DNA from: JAFECT01 sp035551675
GTDB lineage: Bacteria; Pseudomonadota; Alphaproteobacteria; Caulobacterales; Caulobacteraceae
NCBI GenBank assembly: GCA_035551675.1
Contig: DASZMV010000030.1
Coordinates: 1-64,000, forward strand
Reading direction: 5' to 3'
Length of the DNA: 64,000 nt
A program made the position numbers and the translations under genes. The notes below the pieces were generated by a model. That model was not told the origin of the DNA. It was given only the letters and a program-made list of their open reading frames with translations, and did no database searches. This document shows positions 19,057 to 27,573 of this stretch, in pieces (the stretch's first letter is position 1; each line of letters begins with the position of its first letter).

Positions 19057-20550
19057 TCAGCTTGGCTTTGGCGCGCCCCGGGCGACGGTCAGCACGCCAT
19101 CCACCGCGGCCCGCCAGCCCGCCAACAGGCTTTGCCGTTCGGACGCGCCCATGCGCGGCTCCCAAACCGTGGGGGGCCGATCCTGGGGAACGTCAAGCCG
19201 CTCGATCAGGCCGAGGCCCAACGCCGCGAGCCGCGCGGCGCCGAGTGCGGTCATCTCCTGGAACGCGGGCCGCTCCACCGGCGCGTCGCAGACGTCGGCC
19301 AGGAACTGCATGGCCCAGGCGTTCTCGGTGACGCCGCCGTCGACCTTCAGCACCGGCGGCCGCGGCGCGCCGTCCGCGTCGAGCGCTTCGAGCAGGTCGT
19401 GCGTCTGATAGGCGATCGCCTCCAGCACCGCGCGCGCCAGATGCGCCGCCGTCGCGTCGCGGGTGAGGCCGACCACGCCGCCGCGCGCCTCGGCATTCCA
19501 CCACGGCGCGCCGAGGCCCGTGAAGGCGGGAACGAGATAGACGCCGCCGTTGTCGCTGAGCGACGCCGCCAGCGGTTCGCTGTCCTTCGACGCGGCGATC
19601 AGGCCCAGACCGTCGCGCAACCACTGCACCGCCGAACCCGCGGAAAAGATCGAGCCTTCGAGCGCATAGGCGACGCCCGTCGGCGTCTGAAACCCGACCG
19701 TGCCCAGCAGGCGATTGCGCGAGTGCATCGGCGCGTCGCCCACGTTCGACATCAGAAAGCCGCCGGTCCCATAGGTGATCTTGGTCTCGCCCGGCTTGAT
19801 CGCCCCATGACCGGCCAGGGCCGCCTGCTGGTCGCCCGCGACCCCCATGATCGGCAAAAGTTTGCCGAACACATCCACGTCGGTGTCGCCGAAATGCGCG
19901 GCGCTCGGCTTCACCTGCGGCAGCACCGATCGCGGCACGTTGAAGAGGTCGAGCAACGCGTCGTCCCAGTCGAGGCTCGTCAAACCGAACAGCGAGGTGC
20001 GCGACGCGTTGGTCACGTCGGTCGCATGCACGCGTCCTCCGGTCAGCTTGAACATCAGCCAACTATCAATAGTCCCCGCGCACAGCTCGCCGCGCGCCGA
20101 CCGCTCGCGCGCGCCGTCCACGTGATCGAGCAGCCAGGCGATCTTCGACGCGGAAAAATACGGGTCGAGCACCAGGCCCGTCGCGTCCTGCACTTTTGGC
20201 TCCAGTCCGCGCTCGCGTAACGCCGCGCAGACGTTCGCGGTGCGCCGGTCCTGCCAGACAATGGCGCGATGCAGCGGCTCGCCGGTGCTGCGGTCCCACA
20301 GCACGGTGGTCTCGCGCTGATTGGTCAGGCCCACGCCCGCGATCTCGCCGCCGGCCTGCGCGATGGCGTCGCGACAGGTCGCCAGCGTCGCGTTCCAGAT
20401 CTCGCCCGCGTCGTGCTCGACCCAGCCGGGCCTGGGAAAGTGCTGCTGCAGGGGGACCTGTTTCACCGCCCGCGCGCGCCAGTCGAGGTCGAAGACGATC
20501 GCCCGGGTCGAGGTCGTGCCCTGGTCGATCGCGAGGATCATGCGCTCCAT
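19057..20550 (-). CDS. glpK: Glycerol kinase
   Basis: 497 residues, the normal GlpK length. FGGY-kinase motifs are present: MILAIDQGTTSTRAIVFD at the N-terminus (phosphate 1), GVTNQRET-like GLTNQRETTVLWDRSTGEPLHRAIVWQDRRT, and AFTGLGAPWW with GLTRDATAAHLARAVLEAIAYQ in the C-terminal half. It phosphorylates glycerol to sn-glycerol 3-phosphate. No glpF, glpD or regulator is next to it, so it stands alone, divergent from the pentapeptide gene. The start could also be the ATG nine bases downstream. Confidence 0.94.
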   Translation of the reverse strand: MERMILAIDQGTTSTRAIVFDLDWRARAVKQVPLQQHFPRPGWVEHDAGEIWNATLATCRDAIAQAGGEIAGVGLTNQRETTVLWDRSTGEPLHRAIVWQDRRTANVCAALRERGLEPKVQDATGLVLDPYFSASKIAWLLDHVDGARERSARGELCAGTIDSWLMFKLTGGRVHATDVTNASRTSLFGLTSLDWDDALLDLFNVPRSVLPQVKPSAAHFGDTDVDVFGKLLPIMGVAGDQQAALAGHGAIKPGETKITYGTGGFLMSNVGDAPMHSRNRLLGTVGFQTPTGVAYALEGSIFSAGSAVQWLRDGLGLIAASKDSEPLAASLSDNGGVYLVPAFTGLGAPWWNAEARGGVVGLTRDATAAHLARAVLEAIAYQTHDLLEALDADGAPRPPVLKVDGGVTENAWAMQFLADVCDAPVERPAFQEMTALGAARLAALGLGLIERLDVPQDRPPTVWEPRMGASERQSLLAGWRAAVDGVLTVARGAPKPS

Positions 20551-20693
20551 GAGCCGAAACTGCCCCGCGAGGCCTTGATCCGCAACCGACAGACGCCGCC
20601 TGTACCCCCTTTTCGCAAGCGGTTCGTTAACCTTGCGGGAAGGACAATGGCCCCGGTTCGCCCGCAGCCGGCGGACCGGCCGGGACCCGATCG

Positions 20694-21944
20694 ATGTCGT
20701 CTGAACAGGCCGCGCGCTATCGGCGCATGGTGCAGCAGGAGGTGGACGTCCTCTGCGTCCGCCACGACCGGCTATGGAGCGCGAAACCCGGGGGCGCCCG
20801 CGCGGTTTTCGCCTGGACCGATCTGTCGGGCCTGTCGCTGCGCGGCCGCAACCTCTGCGACGCGGATTTCACCGGCGCCATCCTCGCCGACTGCGACCTC
20901 ACCGAGGCGCGGCTCGACCACGCGAACCTGTTCGGCGCCGACCTGCAAAACGCCAAGCTGTCGCATGCCAGCCTGCGCCGCGCTGACCTGCGCGGCGTCT
21001 GCCTGCGCGGCGCCGATCTCTCCGGCGCCGACCTGTTCGAGGCCGACCTGCGCGAGGGCGTCATCGCCGCCGCCGACGCGACGCTGGGCATCCGGGTGAT
21101 CGAGAGCCGCATGCGCTCGAGCGAAGCCCAGGGCGCATCCCTGGTGGGCGCGAACCTCGAACGCTCGAAACTGTCCGGCGTGGTCGCATTGCGCGCCGAC
21201 TTCTCCGACGCGGTGATGAAGGATTGCAAGCTCGTCCGCGCCAACCTGAAACAGGCGAACCTGTCCGGCGCCGACCTCGCCGGCGCGGACCTTTCCAGCG
21301 CGGACCTCTCCGGCGCGGACCTGCGCGACGCGGTGCTGGTGGGGGCCAAGACGACCATGTGGCGCGCCGACGGCGCGGACATGACCGGCGCGCTCACAGA
21401 CAAGCCGGTGGGCAAGCCGGTCGAGGCCCTGCCCTACGACGACATGCTGCGTGAGCACGCGCTCTGGTGCGAGACCGGCGGCCGCGAGGGCAAACCGTCG
21501 GTATTCAACCACGCCGACCTGCGCTCGATGAAGTCGGTGCGCGGCCTGAACCTGACCGCGCTCTCGGCCAAGGGCGCGGTGTTCTACGGCCTCGACATGG
21601 AGGGCGTGAAGATGCAGGGCGCCCACCTCGAAGACGCCGACCTGCGCGGCTGCAACCTCCGGCGCGCCGACCTGCGCGGCGCTCGCCTGGCGCGCGCGAA
21701 ACTGTCCGGTTCCGACCTGCGCGAAGCCCAACTCGGACCTTTGATGCTGGACGCCGAACGCCTGCTGCCCGTCGATCTCACTATGGCGGTGTTGAAGAGC
21801 ACGGACCTGTCCGGCGCCAACCTCAACCGCGCCGTGATGGCGGGCGCGGACCTGAGCCGCGCGAACTTCCTCGGCGCCAACCTGAAACAAGTCGACGTCA
21901 CCGGCGCCATCCGCATCGGCGCCAAGGGCTTAAACGCGATTTGA
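20694..21944 (+). CDS. Pentapeptide-repeat protein
   Basis: 416 residues made mostly of A(D/N)LXX repeats in two blocks (about 40-240 and 270-410), which fold as right-handed quadrilateral beta helices. A non-repeat linker (about 235-270, ALPYDDMLREHALWCETGGREGKPS) joins the blocks. The N-terminal 30 residues are helical, with no signal peptide, so it is likely cytoplasmic. Some family members shield DNA gyrase, but most have no known role and nothing here indicates one. The stop codon TGA runs straight into the 295-base repeat. Confidence 0.88.
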   Translation: MSSEQAARYRRMVQQEVDVLCVRHDRLWSAKPGGARAVFAWTDLSGLSLRGRNLCDADFTGAILADCDLTEARLDHANLFGADLQNAKLSHASLRRADLRGVCLRGADLSGADLFEADLREGVIAAADATLGIRVIESRMRSSEAQGASLVGANLERSKLSGVVALRADFSDAVMKDCKLVRANLKQANLSGADLAGADLSSADLSGADLRDAVLVGAKTTMWRADGADMTGALTDKPVGKPVEALPYDDMLREHALWCETGGREGKPSVFNHADLRSMKSVRGLNLTALSAKGAVFYGLDMEGVKMQGAHLEDADLRGCNLRRADLRGARLARAKLSGSDLREAQLGPLMLDAERLLPVDLTMAVLKSTDLSGANLNRAVMAGADLSRANFLGANLKQVDVTGAIRIGAKGLNAI

Positions 21945-22237
21945 ACCTCCACCGTTTTCGGCAGAAAACGGAGGAGGGGGACCGCGTGCGGAGCACGTGG
22001 TGGAGGGGGAAGCGGGTACACTGCGTAACAAGCATCAGACGATTGCAACTCAACCAGCGTGATCTTGTCGTCACGCCCGAGGCTTCCCCCTCCACCATGC
22101 GCGCTGCGCCCCAGCCTTCGCCGATGGCGAAGGCGTTCGGCGCGGGGATCGACAAATCATTGTCGATCCCATGCCGCTGCTGCGCAGCAGCCGCTTCTCA
22201 CCCCCCTCCCCCAATCGCTGCCGCGATAGGGGGAGGT
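21943..22237. repeat. 295-base MITE-like repeat, copy A
   Basis: Starts GAACCTCCACC inside the stop codon of the pentapeptide gene and ends GGGGGAGGT. A near-identical copy in the opposite direction lies at 32471-32763. Shared landmarks include GACCGCGTGCGGAGCACGTG, GCATCAGACGATT, a CTGCTGCGCAGCAG hairpin and ATCGACAAATCATTGTCGAT. The ends are inverted repeats of each other. No protein-coding gene is seen in it, so it is probably non-autonomous. It accounts for most of the 360-base gap 21945-22304. Confidence 0.8.
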
Positions 22238-22268
22238 ACAAAAAGGGCGGCGCATTGCTGCGCCGCCC
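22238..22268 (-). terminator. Rho-independent terminator of hsp20
   Basis: A perfect 10-base stem (GGGCGGCGCA, 22245-22254, with TGCGCCGCCC, 22259-22268) and a 4-base loop. On the minus strand it is followed by TTTTTGT (22244-22238). It lies 36 bases after the stop of the hsp20 gene. Confidence 0.85.
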
Positions 22269-22304
22269 AGTTTCTGGAGGAGCTAGAGTCTCAAAGAAAA
22301 GGGC

Positions 22305-22763
22305 TTACGCCGCTTGGCCTTCGATCAGGCTGTCGCTCTTCGCGGTGGAAATCTCGATCCGCCGGGGCTTCATGGCCTCGGGCAGTTCGCGCTTCAGCGA
22401 GATGGACAGCAGGCCGTTTTCCAGTGACGCGTCGGTCACCACCACATAATCGGCGAGCTGGAAGCGGCGTTCGAAGTCGCGCTCGGCCAGGCCGCGGTGA
22501 AGGAACTGGCGCGCGCCGTCGTCGTTGGCGGTCTTGCGCCCGGTGACGGTGAGCAGGTTCTCCTTCACCTCGATCGACAGCTCATCGCTCTTGAATCCGG
22601 CGACGGCGAGTTCGACGCGGTAGGAGTCTTCGCCCGTGGTTTCGATGTTGTAGGGGGGCCAGTTCGACGCGGGTTCGGTGCGCGCGGCGCTTTCCAGAAG
22701 CGAGGCGAGGCGGTCGAAGCCGACGGCGGAACGGTAGAGGGGGGTGAAGTCGAAAGTACGCAT
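22305..22763 (-). CDS. Small heat-shock protein Hsp20 (IbpA-like)
   Basis: 152 residues from the ATG at 22763. Two ATGs are in frame six bases apart. AGGAGG is only one base before the first (22769) but seven before the second, so the second is chosen; it also gives the usual opening MRTFDFTPLYRS. The alpha-crystallin domain spans about 35-130 with NLLTVTGRK and the ENGLLSISLKRELPE strand. It is an ATP-independent holdase that keeps unfolded proteins soluble. Regulation is by an RpoH-like promoter and a ROSE-type leader just upstream, and a clear terminator follows. Confidence 0.93.
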   Translation of the reverse strand: MRTFDFTPLYRSAVGFDRLASLLESAARTEPASNWPPYNIETTGEDSYRVELAVAGFKSDELSIEVKENLLTVTGRKTANDDGARQFLHRGLAERDFERRFQLADYVVVTDASLENGLLSISLKRELPEAMKPRRIEISTAKSDSLIEGQAA

Positions 22764-22770
22764 GCGCATG

Positions 22771-22851
22771 CCTCCTAAGCAGCAAGGTTTGCGACGCTCC
22801 GCGAGTTTCCCAAATCTTGAGTCTCGCGGGCGCTGTGGGTGTGGACCTGAG
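22771..22851 (-). promoter_or_regulatory. ROSE-type RNA thermometer in the hsp20 leader
   Basis: On the minus strand the leader ends CCTTGCT-GCTT-AGGAGG. The AGGAGG ribosome site pairs with CCUUGCU, leaving one bulged G. This is the hallmark UUGCU/AGGA pairing of ROSE elements, which melts on heating. Upstream there is a second stem, CCGCGAG with CTCGCGG (about 22831-22796), as in other ROSE leaders. It would hold translation off at low temperature and allow it on heat shock. Confidence 0.82.
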
Positions 22852-22910
22852 CGACCCGCAAGGGCGTCGTCCGATCCGGAGGCCCGGACATCCAGCGCCT
22901 CCGCCTATCG

Positions 22911-22939
22911 AGGTAGGCGCCCCCAAACGGCGCTTCAAG
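22911..22939 (-). promoter_or_regulatory. RpoH (sigma32)-type promoter of hsp20
   Basis: On the minus strand CTTG (22939-22936) and CCTACCT (22917-22911) are 18 bases apart. This fits the alphaproteobacterial heat-shock consensus CTTG-N18-CYTATnT with one mismatch. The start site would be near 22905, giving a leader of about 140 bases that includes the thermometer. The rest of the 22764-23069 gap up to the methyltransferase gene shows nothing else that I can name. Confidence 0.6.
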
Positions 22940-23069
22940 CCCCGTGGCCAAAGCGGTCGCAAAGCCTTCAATCTTGCGGCTTTGACCGCCGCTTCGACGC
23001 GGGTTACGACCGGACGACGGCGGCTCGTCCAAACCCTGGACACGGGCGGGACGGCCTGCGAGGGGACCG

Positions 23070-23975
23070 ATGCGCAAGACCGCGCCCTTCGCCACGCGAC
23101 GCGGAATCGTCGCGGGCGGTGCGAGCACTCTGTTTGCCGGCGCGATGCTCGCCGCCTGCGGCCGCGTCCAGACGGCCTCCAACGCGGCCGCCGACGACTC
23201 GGGTCCGAGCGTCGGCACGCTGCAGTGGGCGGTGGCCGGAAACTGGCGCGCCGCCGACCGGCCCCAGGACCGCTGGCGCCATCCGGAGCAGACGCTACTC
23301 TTCTTCGGTGTCGGCCCCGGCGCGACGGTGGTCGAGGTCTGGCCCGGTCGCGGCTACTGGACCGAAATTCTCGCGCCCTATCTCGCGCACAATGACGGGG
23401 TGCTCTACGCGGCCAACTTCCAGTTGGGCCCGCACGCCGACCCGGCCCAGGCGGAGATCGTCAGCCGCTTCAAGGAGCGCTTCGACGGCGACCGCGAACT
23501 CTACGGCGCGCTAAAGATGACCCAGTTCGGCCCGACCAGCGGCCCGCTCGCGCCCGCGGGCTCCGCCGACCTCGTCCTGTTCATGGAGACGGTGAACGCC
23601 TGGATGGGCGATGCGTTGGTGGACAAGGCCTTCCGTGACGCCTTCGCGGCGCTGAAGCCCGGCGGCATTCTGGGCGTTGAACAGCATCGCGCCCAACCGG
23701 ACGCGGTTCAGGACCCCTCCGCCGCCTCCGGCTACGTCACCGAGGCCTATGTGAAAAAGCTCGCCGAGGAGGCGGGATTCGTGTTTTCAGCCTCCAGCGA
23801 GATCAACGCCAACCCCAAGGACACCAAGGATCACCCGTTCGGGGTCTGGACCTTGCCCCCGACCCGGCTGTCCGCCCCGCGCGGCCAGCCGGAAAATCCG
23901 AACTTCAACCATGCAAAATATGATCTGATCGGCGAAAGTGATCGGATGACCCTCAAGTTCAGGAAGCCCCGTTGA
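23070..23975 (+). CDS. Exported methyltransferase-like lipoprotein (COG4798 type)
   Basis: 301 residues. The N-terminus has twin Arg (TRRGIVAGG, residues 9-17) and a lipobox ending at Cys30 (LAAC), so a Tat-exported lipoprotein is predicted. The body is a Rossmann-like class I methyltransferase fold (VVEVWPGRGYWTEILAPYL as motif I near 90, DLVLFMETVNAWMG, FAALKPGGILGVEQHR). This periplasmic family is known by sequence, but its substrate is not, and it is unclear how S-adenosylmethionine would reach it. The next gene starts within its stop codon, implying an operon with the hydrolase. Confidence 0.82.
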   Translation: MRKTAPFATRRGIVAGGASTLFAGAMLAACGRVQTASNAAADDSGPSVGTLQWAVAGNWRAADRPQDRWRHPEQTLLFFGVGPGATVVEVWPGRGYWTEILAPYLAHNDGVLYAANFQLGPHADPAQAEIVSRFKERFDGDRELYGALKMTQFGPTSGPLAPAGSADLVLFMETVNAWMGDALVDKAFRDAFAALKPGGILGVEQHRAQPDAVQDPSAASGYVTEAYVKKLAEEAGFVFSASSEINANPKDTKDHPFGVWTLPPTRLSAPRGQPENPNFNHAKYDLIGESDRMTLKFRKPR

Positions 23976-24973
23976 ACCGCGCCGCCGCCTTCGCCGCCAA
24001 TGCGCCCCTGATGTCGGTGCCGGGCGCGCCCGCCCCGCCGGGCGCGGTGGGCGAGTGGTACCGCGGCGCCGGCGGCCTTCGCCTGCGCGCGGCCCTGTGG
24101 CGGCCCCAGAATGCGCCGCGCGGCACCGTCATCCTGTCGCCCGGCCGCACCGAACCGATCGAGAAATACTACGAGTTGGTCACCGACCTGCTGGAGCGCG
24201 ACTTCTGCGTGCTCGCGCACGACTGGCGCGGTCAGGGCCTGTCGGCGCGCCTGCTGCCCGACCGGTTGAAGGGTCACGCGCGCGCGGTCGAGGAATTCCT
24301 CGACGACTATTCGCGCCTGCTCGACGAATATACAGAACGCGCGCCGGCGCCCTGGATCATGCTCGGCCATTCCATGGGCGGCGTCTTGAACCTGCTCACG
24401 CTCGAGGCGGGCGAGACGCGGTTCGCCGCTTGTTTGTTGTCGAGTCCGATGCTGCGGCTGAAGACCGGGCGCCGCTCGTTGTGGTCGGTCAGGTTCGCGT
24501 CGCGTTGGAACGTGCGTCACGGCAAGGCCGGCGACTATGTCTTCGACGAGTACGACGATCCGTTCGAACACACCTTCGACCGCGACGCCCTGACCCACGA
24601 CGAGCAGCGCTACGAGCGCTATCGCGAACAGCTCTACGCCTGCCCGCACCTGGCTGTGGGCGGCATCACCTGGGGCTGGCTGGCCTTCGCGGTGGACGCG
24701 GGCGAGCGGGCCATGAAACCCAAGGCCTTGCGGCGGGTGAAGATCCCCCTGACCATCGTCCAGGCCGGCGCCGACGACCGCGTCGTGAAAACCTCCGCCA
24801 AATGGGCCGCGCGCCGCGTGGCCAAGGGCCGCTACGTCGAAGTCGCCGCCGCCAAGCACGAAATCCCGATGGAGGTCGACGACATCCGTCAGATCCTGGT
24901 CATGGAGTTCGACGCCTTGGCCGATCAGGTCTCGCCACGACCCGAAGAGATGCTCAACTCGCAGATTGCCTGA
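23972..24973 (+). CDS. Alpha/beta hydrolase, lysophospholipase-like
   Basis: 333 residues. The nucleophile elbow is GHSMGG with Ser134. Oxyanion and acid/base parts are in ILSPGRTEPIEKYYE and HDWRGQGLS, and the likely catalytic His lies near KHEIPMEVDDIR at the end. It resembles the serine aminopeptidase S33/monoglyceride-lipase group (PldB-like). A TTG start at 23972 overlaps the methyltransferase stop (TTGA); an ATG at 24011 is an alternative. The 3' end overlaps the convergent phosphatase gene by 20 bases. The natural substrate is unknown. Confidence 0.85.
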   Translation: MNRAAAFAANAPLMSVPGAPAPPGAVGEWYRGAGGLRLRAALWRPQNAPRGTVILSPGRTEPIEKYYELVTDLLERDFCVLAHDWRGQGLSARLLPDRLKGHARAVEEFLDDYSRLLDEYTERAPAPWIMLGHSMGGVLNLLTLEAGETRFAACLLSSPMLRLKTGRRSLWSVRFASRWNVRHGKAGDYVFDEYDDPFEHTFDRDALTHDEQRYERYREQLYACPHLAVGGITWGWLAFAVDAGERAMKPKALRRVKIPLTIVQAGADDRVVKTSAKWAARRVAKGRYVEVAAAKHEIPMEVDDIRQILVMEFDALADQVSPRPEEMLNSQIA

Positions 24974-25778
24974 GCGCAGATCGCCGAAGCGACGTCAGCG
25001 CTTCGTCGAGGCAACGCGCGTCGCCCGCGGCGACGATCTGACCCGATCCGTCGACGTCGTCGCCGCGCCAGTTGCGCACGTATCCGCCGGCGCCTTCGAC
25101 GACCGGGATCAGCGGTTCGTAATCCCACGCCTTCAGTCCGGACTCGATGACCAGGTCGATACGCCCCATCGCCACCATCGCATAGGCATAGGCGTCGCAG
25201 CCGAACCGCGCGAGCCGCGCCGCCGCGCGCACCTGCGCAAAAGCCCCGGTCTCGGCTCCGTCGAACAGGTTGGGATCGGTAGTCGCGATGACCGCATCGG
25301 TGAGCAGCGGACAGGCGCGGGTTCTCAGACGCGTTTCCGCGTCGCCCTTCAGCAGGCGCGACCCGTTCGGCCCGCCGACGAACACTTCGCCGAGGTAGGG
25401 CTGAGCGATAAGGCCGATGATCGGCTGGCCCCGGTGGCGCAAGGCGATGAGCGTGGTCCACAGCGGCAGGCCCGCCATGAAGGCGCGGGTGCCGTCGATC
25501 GGGTCGATCACCCAGACGAATTCCTGATCGGTCCGGTCGGCCCCGAACTCCTCGCCCAGCACCCCGTGTTCGGGATAGCGCTCGCCGATCCGCTTGCGGA
25601 TGACGCTCTCCGACGCCCGGTCCGCGGCGGTGACCGGGTCGTAGCGCTCGCCGGCTCTGGCCTTGTTCTCGCTGTCGATGTCGGCGCGGAACAGCGGCAG
25701 GATGACCTCGCCGGCGGCGCGGGCCAGATCGACCGCGAAGGCCTCCAGCTCAGTGAAATCGGCGGGCTCAGAATGCAT
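24954..25778 (-). CDS. Inositol-monophosphatase family, histidinol-phosphatase-like (HisN)
   Basis: 274 residues with the family's metal sites: LGEEFG near 78, WVIDPIDGTRAFMAG at about 93-107 and KAWDYEPLIPVVEGAGG near 215. These bind two or three Mg ions and hydrolyse a phosphate monoester. The FMAGLP variant after DGT and overall match favour the HisN-type histidinol phosphatase of alphaproteobacteria and actinobacteria over inositol phosphatase, though no his genes are adjacent. It is read alone, convergent with the hydrolase and 90 bases upstream of the XRE gene's stop. Confidence 0.84.
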   Translation of the reverse strand: MHSEPADFTELEAFAVDLARAAGEVILPLFRADIDSENKARAGERYDPVTAADRASESVIRKRIGERYPEHGVLGEEFGADRTDQEFVWVIDPIDGTRAFMAGLPLWTTLIALRHRGQPIIGLIAQPYLGEVFVGGPNGSRLLKGDAETRLRTRACPLLTDAVIATTDPNLFDGAETGAFAQVRAAARLARFGCDAYAYAMVAMGRIDLVIESGLKAWDYEPLIPVVEGAGGYVRNWRGDDVDGSGQIVAAGDARCLDEALTSLRRSALRQSAS

Positions 25779-25868
25779 GAACCGACCGATAGGGGTTGCC
25801 CATCGGTCGGTCCAGCAGCGTTGTCGAGAGGTACTCTTGGAGGAACTAAGGCTTGGCGACCCGGCGCG

Positions 25869-26255
25869 TCAGGCCGCGGTGTCTTTGTTTTCGGTGTCCA
25901 GCGACTTGGCCAGGTCGAGCAGGCGCCGGCGGGGCCGCTCCGAAAGACGGTAGTAGGCCTGGATCAGGTCGAGGGTCTCCTTGCGCGAGAACATCTCGCC
26001 GGAGCGTTCCTCGGCGGCGCCTTCGCGGGCCACGGCCTCGGCCAAGCCGTCATAGAAGTAGCTGACGGGCGTCTCCAGGGCTTCGGCCAGCTGCCACAGG
26101 CGGGCGGCCGAGATGCGGTTCGCGCCGCATTCGTACTTCTGGATTTGCTGAAAGCGGATGCCGACCGAATTGGCCAGCTGTTGCTGGGTCAGGCCAAGCA
26201 GGCGGCGTCGCCGGCGCAAGCGCTTCCCCAGATGAAGGTCGATATCGGTCGCCAT
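25869..26255 (-). CDS. XRE-family helix-turn-helix regulator
   Basis: 128 residues from the ATG at 26255, preceded by GGGGA six bases upstream. HTH_3 domain at about 10-65: RLRRRRRLLGLTQQQLANSVGIRFQQIQKYECGANRIS, with the typical Q-Q-Q recognition turn. The C-terminal half (KETLDLIQAYYRLSERPRRRLLDLAKSL) is a helical dimer region common in alphaproteobacterial regulators of this group. No operator can be fixed, but the 157-base region upstream contains the A+T-rich stretch around 26400 and is the likely control site. The regulated genes are unknown. Confidence 0.88.
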   Translation of the reverse strand: MATDIDLHLGKRLRRRRRLLGLTQQQLANSVGIRFQQIQKYECGANRISAARLWQLAEALETPVSYFYDGLAEAVAREGAAEERSGEMFSRKETLDLIQAYYRLSERPRRRLLDLAKSLDTENKDTAA

Positions 26256-26412
26256 GCCTATCCCCGTTCCATCCATTCTCGCCGTTCCACTCTGAGACGG
26301 CTCGCCGGAAGCTCGGCAAACCTCGTGCCGGGGGAGAAAAGCTCGCTCGCGTGACACACGAAAGACAGTGGAACGCTGGGGATTGGGCGAAATCGTGTCA
26401 ATTACCGTATAC

Positions 26413-27573
26413 TTAACCGGTGACAAGTCGCCGCGCCTTGGCCAAGCGTTCGATCGCCTGGTCCAGGACGTCGTCCCGTTTTGCGAAGCAGAGGCGTAGA
26501 ACATTGGTCACTGGATCGGCCTCGTAAAAGCTGGAAACCGGGATCGAAGCCACCCCGGCTTCTTTCACGGCCTTCAAGGCGAAGGCCTGGTCGTCGAGCT
26601 CTATTCCCGAAGCCTTTAGATCGACGTTCAGGAAATAGGTTCCGCCGCTGGGCAGCGGCTTAAACCCTTCCGCCGCAAGGCCTCCTGACAGGCGATCGCG
26701 CGAGCGTTGAAGGTCCCTCGGCATGGCCTCGAACCAGGCGTCGGAGTTCTTCAGCCCCCAGGCGACGGCCGCCTGCAGGTTGGGCGGGGTGGTGAAAGTC
26801 AGGAACTGGTGAGCCTTGGCGATCACCGCCGAAAGCGCCGGGGCGGCGCAGACAAAGCCGACCTTCCAGCCGGTCAGGGCGAACATCTTTCCCGCGGATC
26901 CGATCTTCACGCACCGCTCCCGCATTCCGGGCAGGGCGAGCAGGGAGACGTGGATGTGGTTGTCGAACACCACCTGCTCCCAGACCTCATCGGAGATCGC
27001 GATCGTGTCGTGGGAGACACAGTATTCGGCTAGCAGCGCCAGATCCTCGGTCGGGTAGACGACCGCCGCCGGGTTCAGCGGATTGTTGAACACCACCAGC
27101 CGGGTCTTGGGCGTGAACGCCGCCTCCAGCGCCTCGCGCGTAATCCGCCAGTCCGGCGGCTCCAACCGGACCAACCGGACCGTCCCGCCCGCCCGCCGGA
27201 TCAAGGGCGCATAGGCGTCGTACAGCGGCTGAAACAGCACCACTTCGTCGCCCGGCTCGATCAGGGCGAAGATCGAGGCCGCCAATGCCTCCGTCGCGCC
27301 GGAGGTAACCGTGACCTCCGTCTGCCAATCCAGATCGAGCCCCTGAAACCGCTTGTAGTGGTCGGCGACCGCCTCTCGCAGCTCGGGCAGCCCCCGCATC
27401 GGCGGATACTGATTCCACCCATCGACGGCGGCTTCGGCCGCTTTCCGGCGCACGGCTTCCGGTCCCGGCTCATCGGGAAAGCCCTGACCGAGATTGATCG
27501 CCCCGGTCTCACGAGCCAGCCCGCTCATGACCTCGAAGATGGTGGTGGGCAGGTTGGCGTAGATGGGATTCAT
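26413..27573 (-). CDS. PLP-dependent class I aminotransferase
   Basis: 386 residues from the ATG at 27573 (MNPIYANLPTTIFEVMSGLA). Fold type I features are present: SGATEALAASIFAL near 91, the aspartate of AISDEVWEQ at about 195, and the PLP lysine at 229 in GSAGKMFALTGWKVGF. The GQGFPDEPGP opening is typical of the KAT/methionine aminotransferase (YbdL-like) group. The amino donor is not settled. Its start overlaps the stop of the toxin gene (ATGA), so it is translated from the toxin-antitoxin transcript, an odd partner for a metabolic enzyme. Confidence 0.87.
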   Translation of the reverse strand: MNPIYANLPTTIFEVMSGLARETGAINLGQGFPDEPGPEAVRRKAAEAAVDGWNQYPPMRGLPELREAVADHYKRFQGLDLDWQTEVTVTSGATEALAASIFALIEPGDEVVLFQPLYDAYAPLIRRAGGTVRLVRLEPPDWRITREALEAAFTPKTRLVVFNNPLNPAAVVYPTEDLALLAEYCVSHDTIAISDEVWEQVVFDNHIHVSLLALPGMRERCVKIGSAGKMFALTGWKVGFVCAAPALSAVIAKAHQFLTFTTPPNLQAAVAWGLKNSDAWFEAMPRDLQRSRDRLSGGLAAEGFKPLPSGGTYFLNVDLKASGIELDDQAFALKAVKEAGVASIPVSSFYEADPVTNVLRLCFAKRDDVLDQAIERLAKARRLVTG

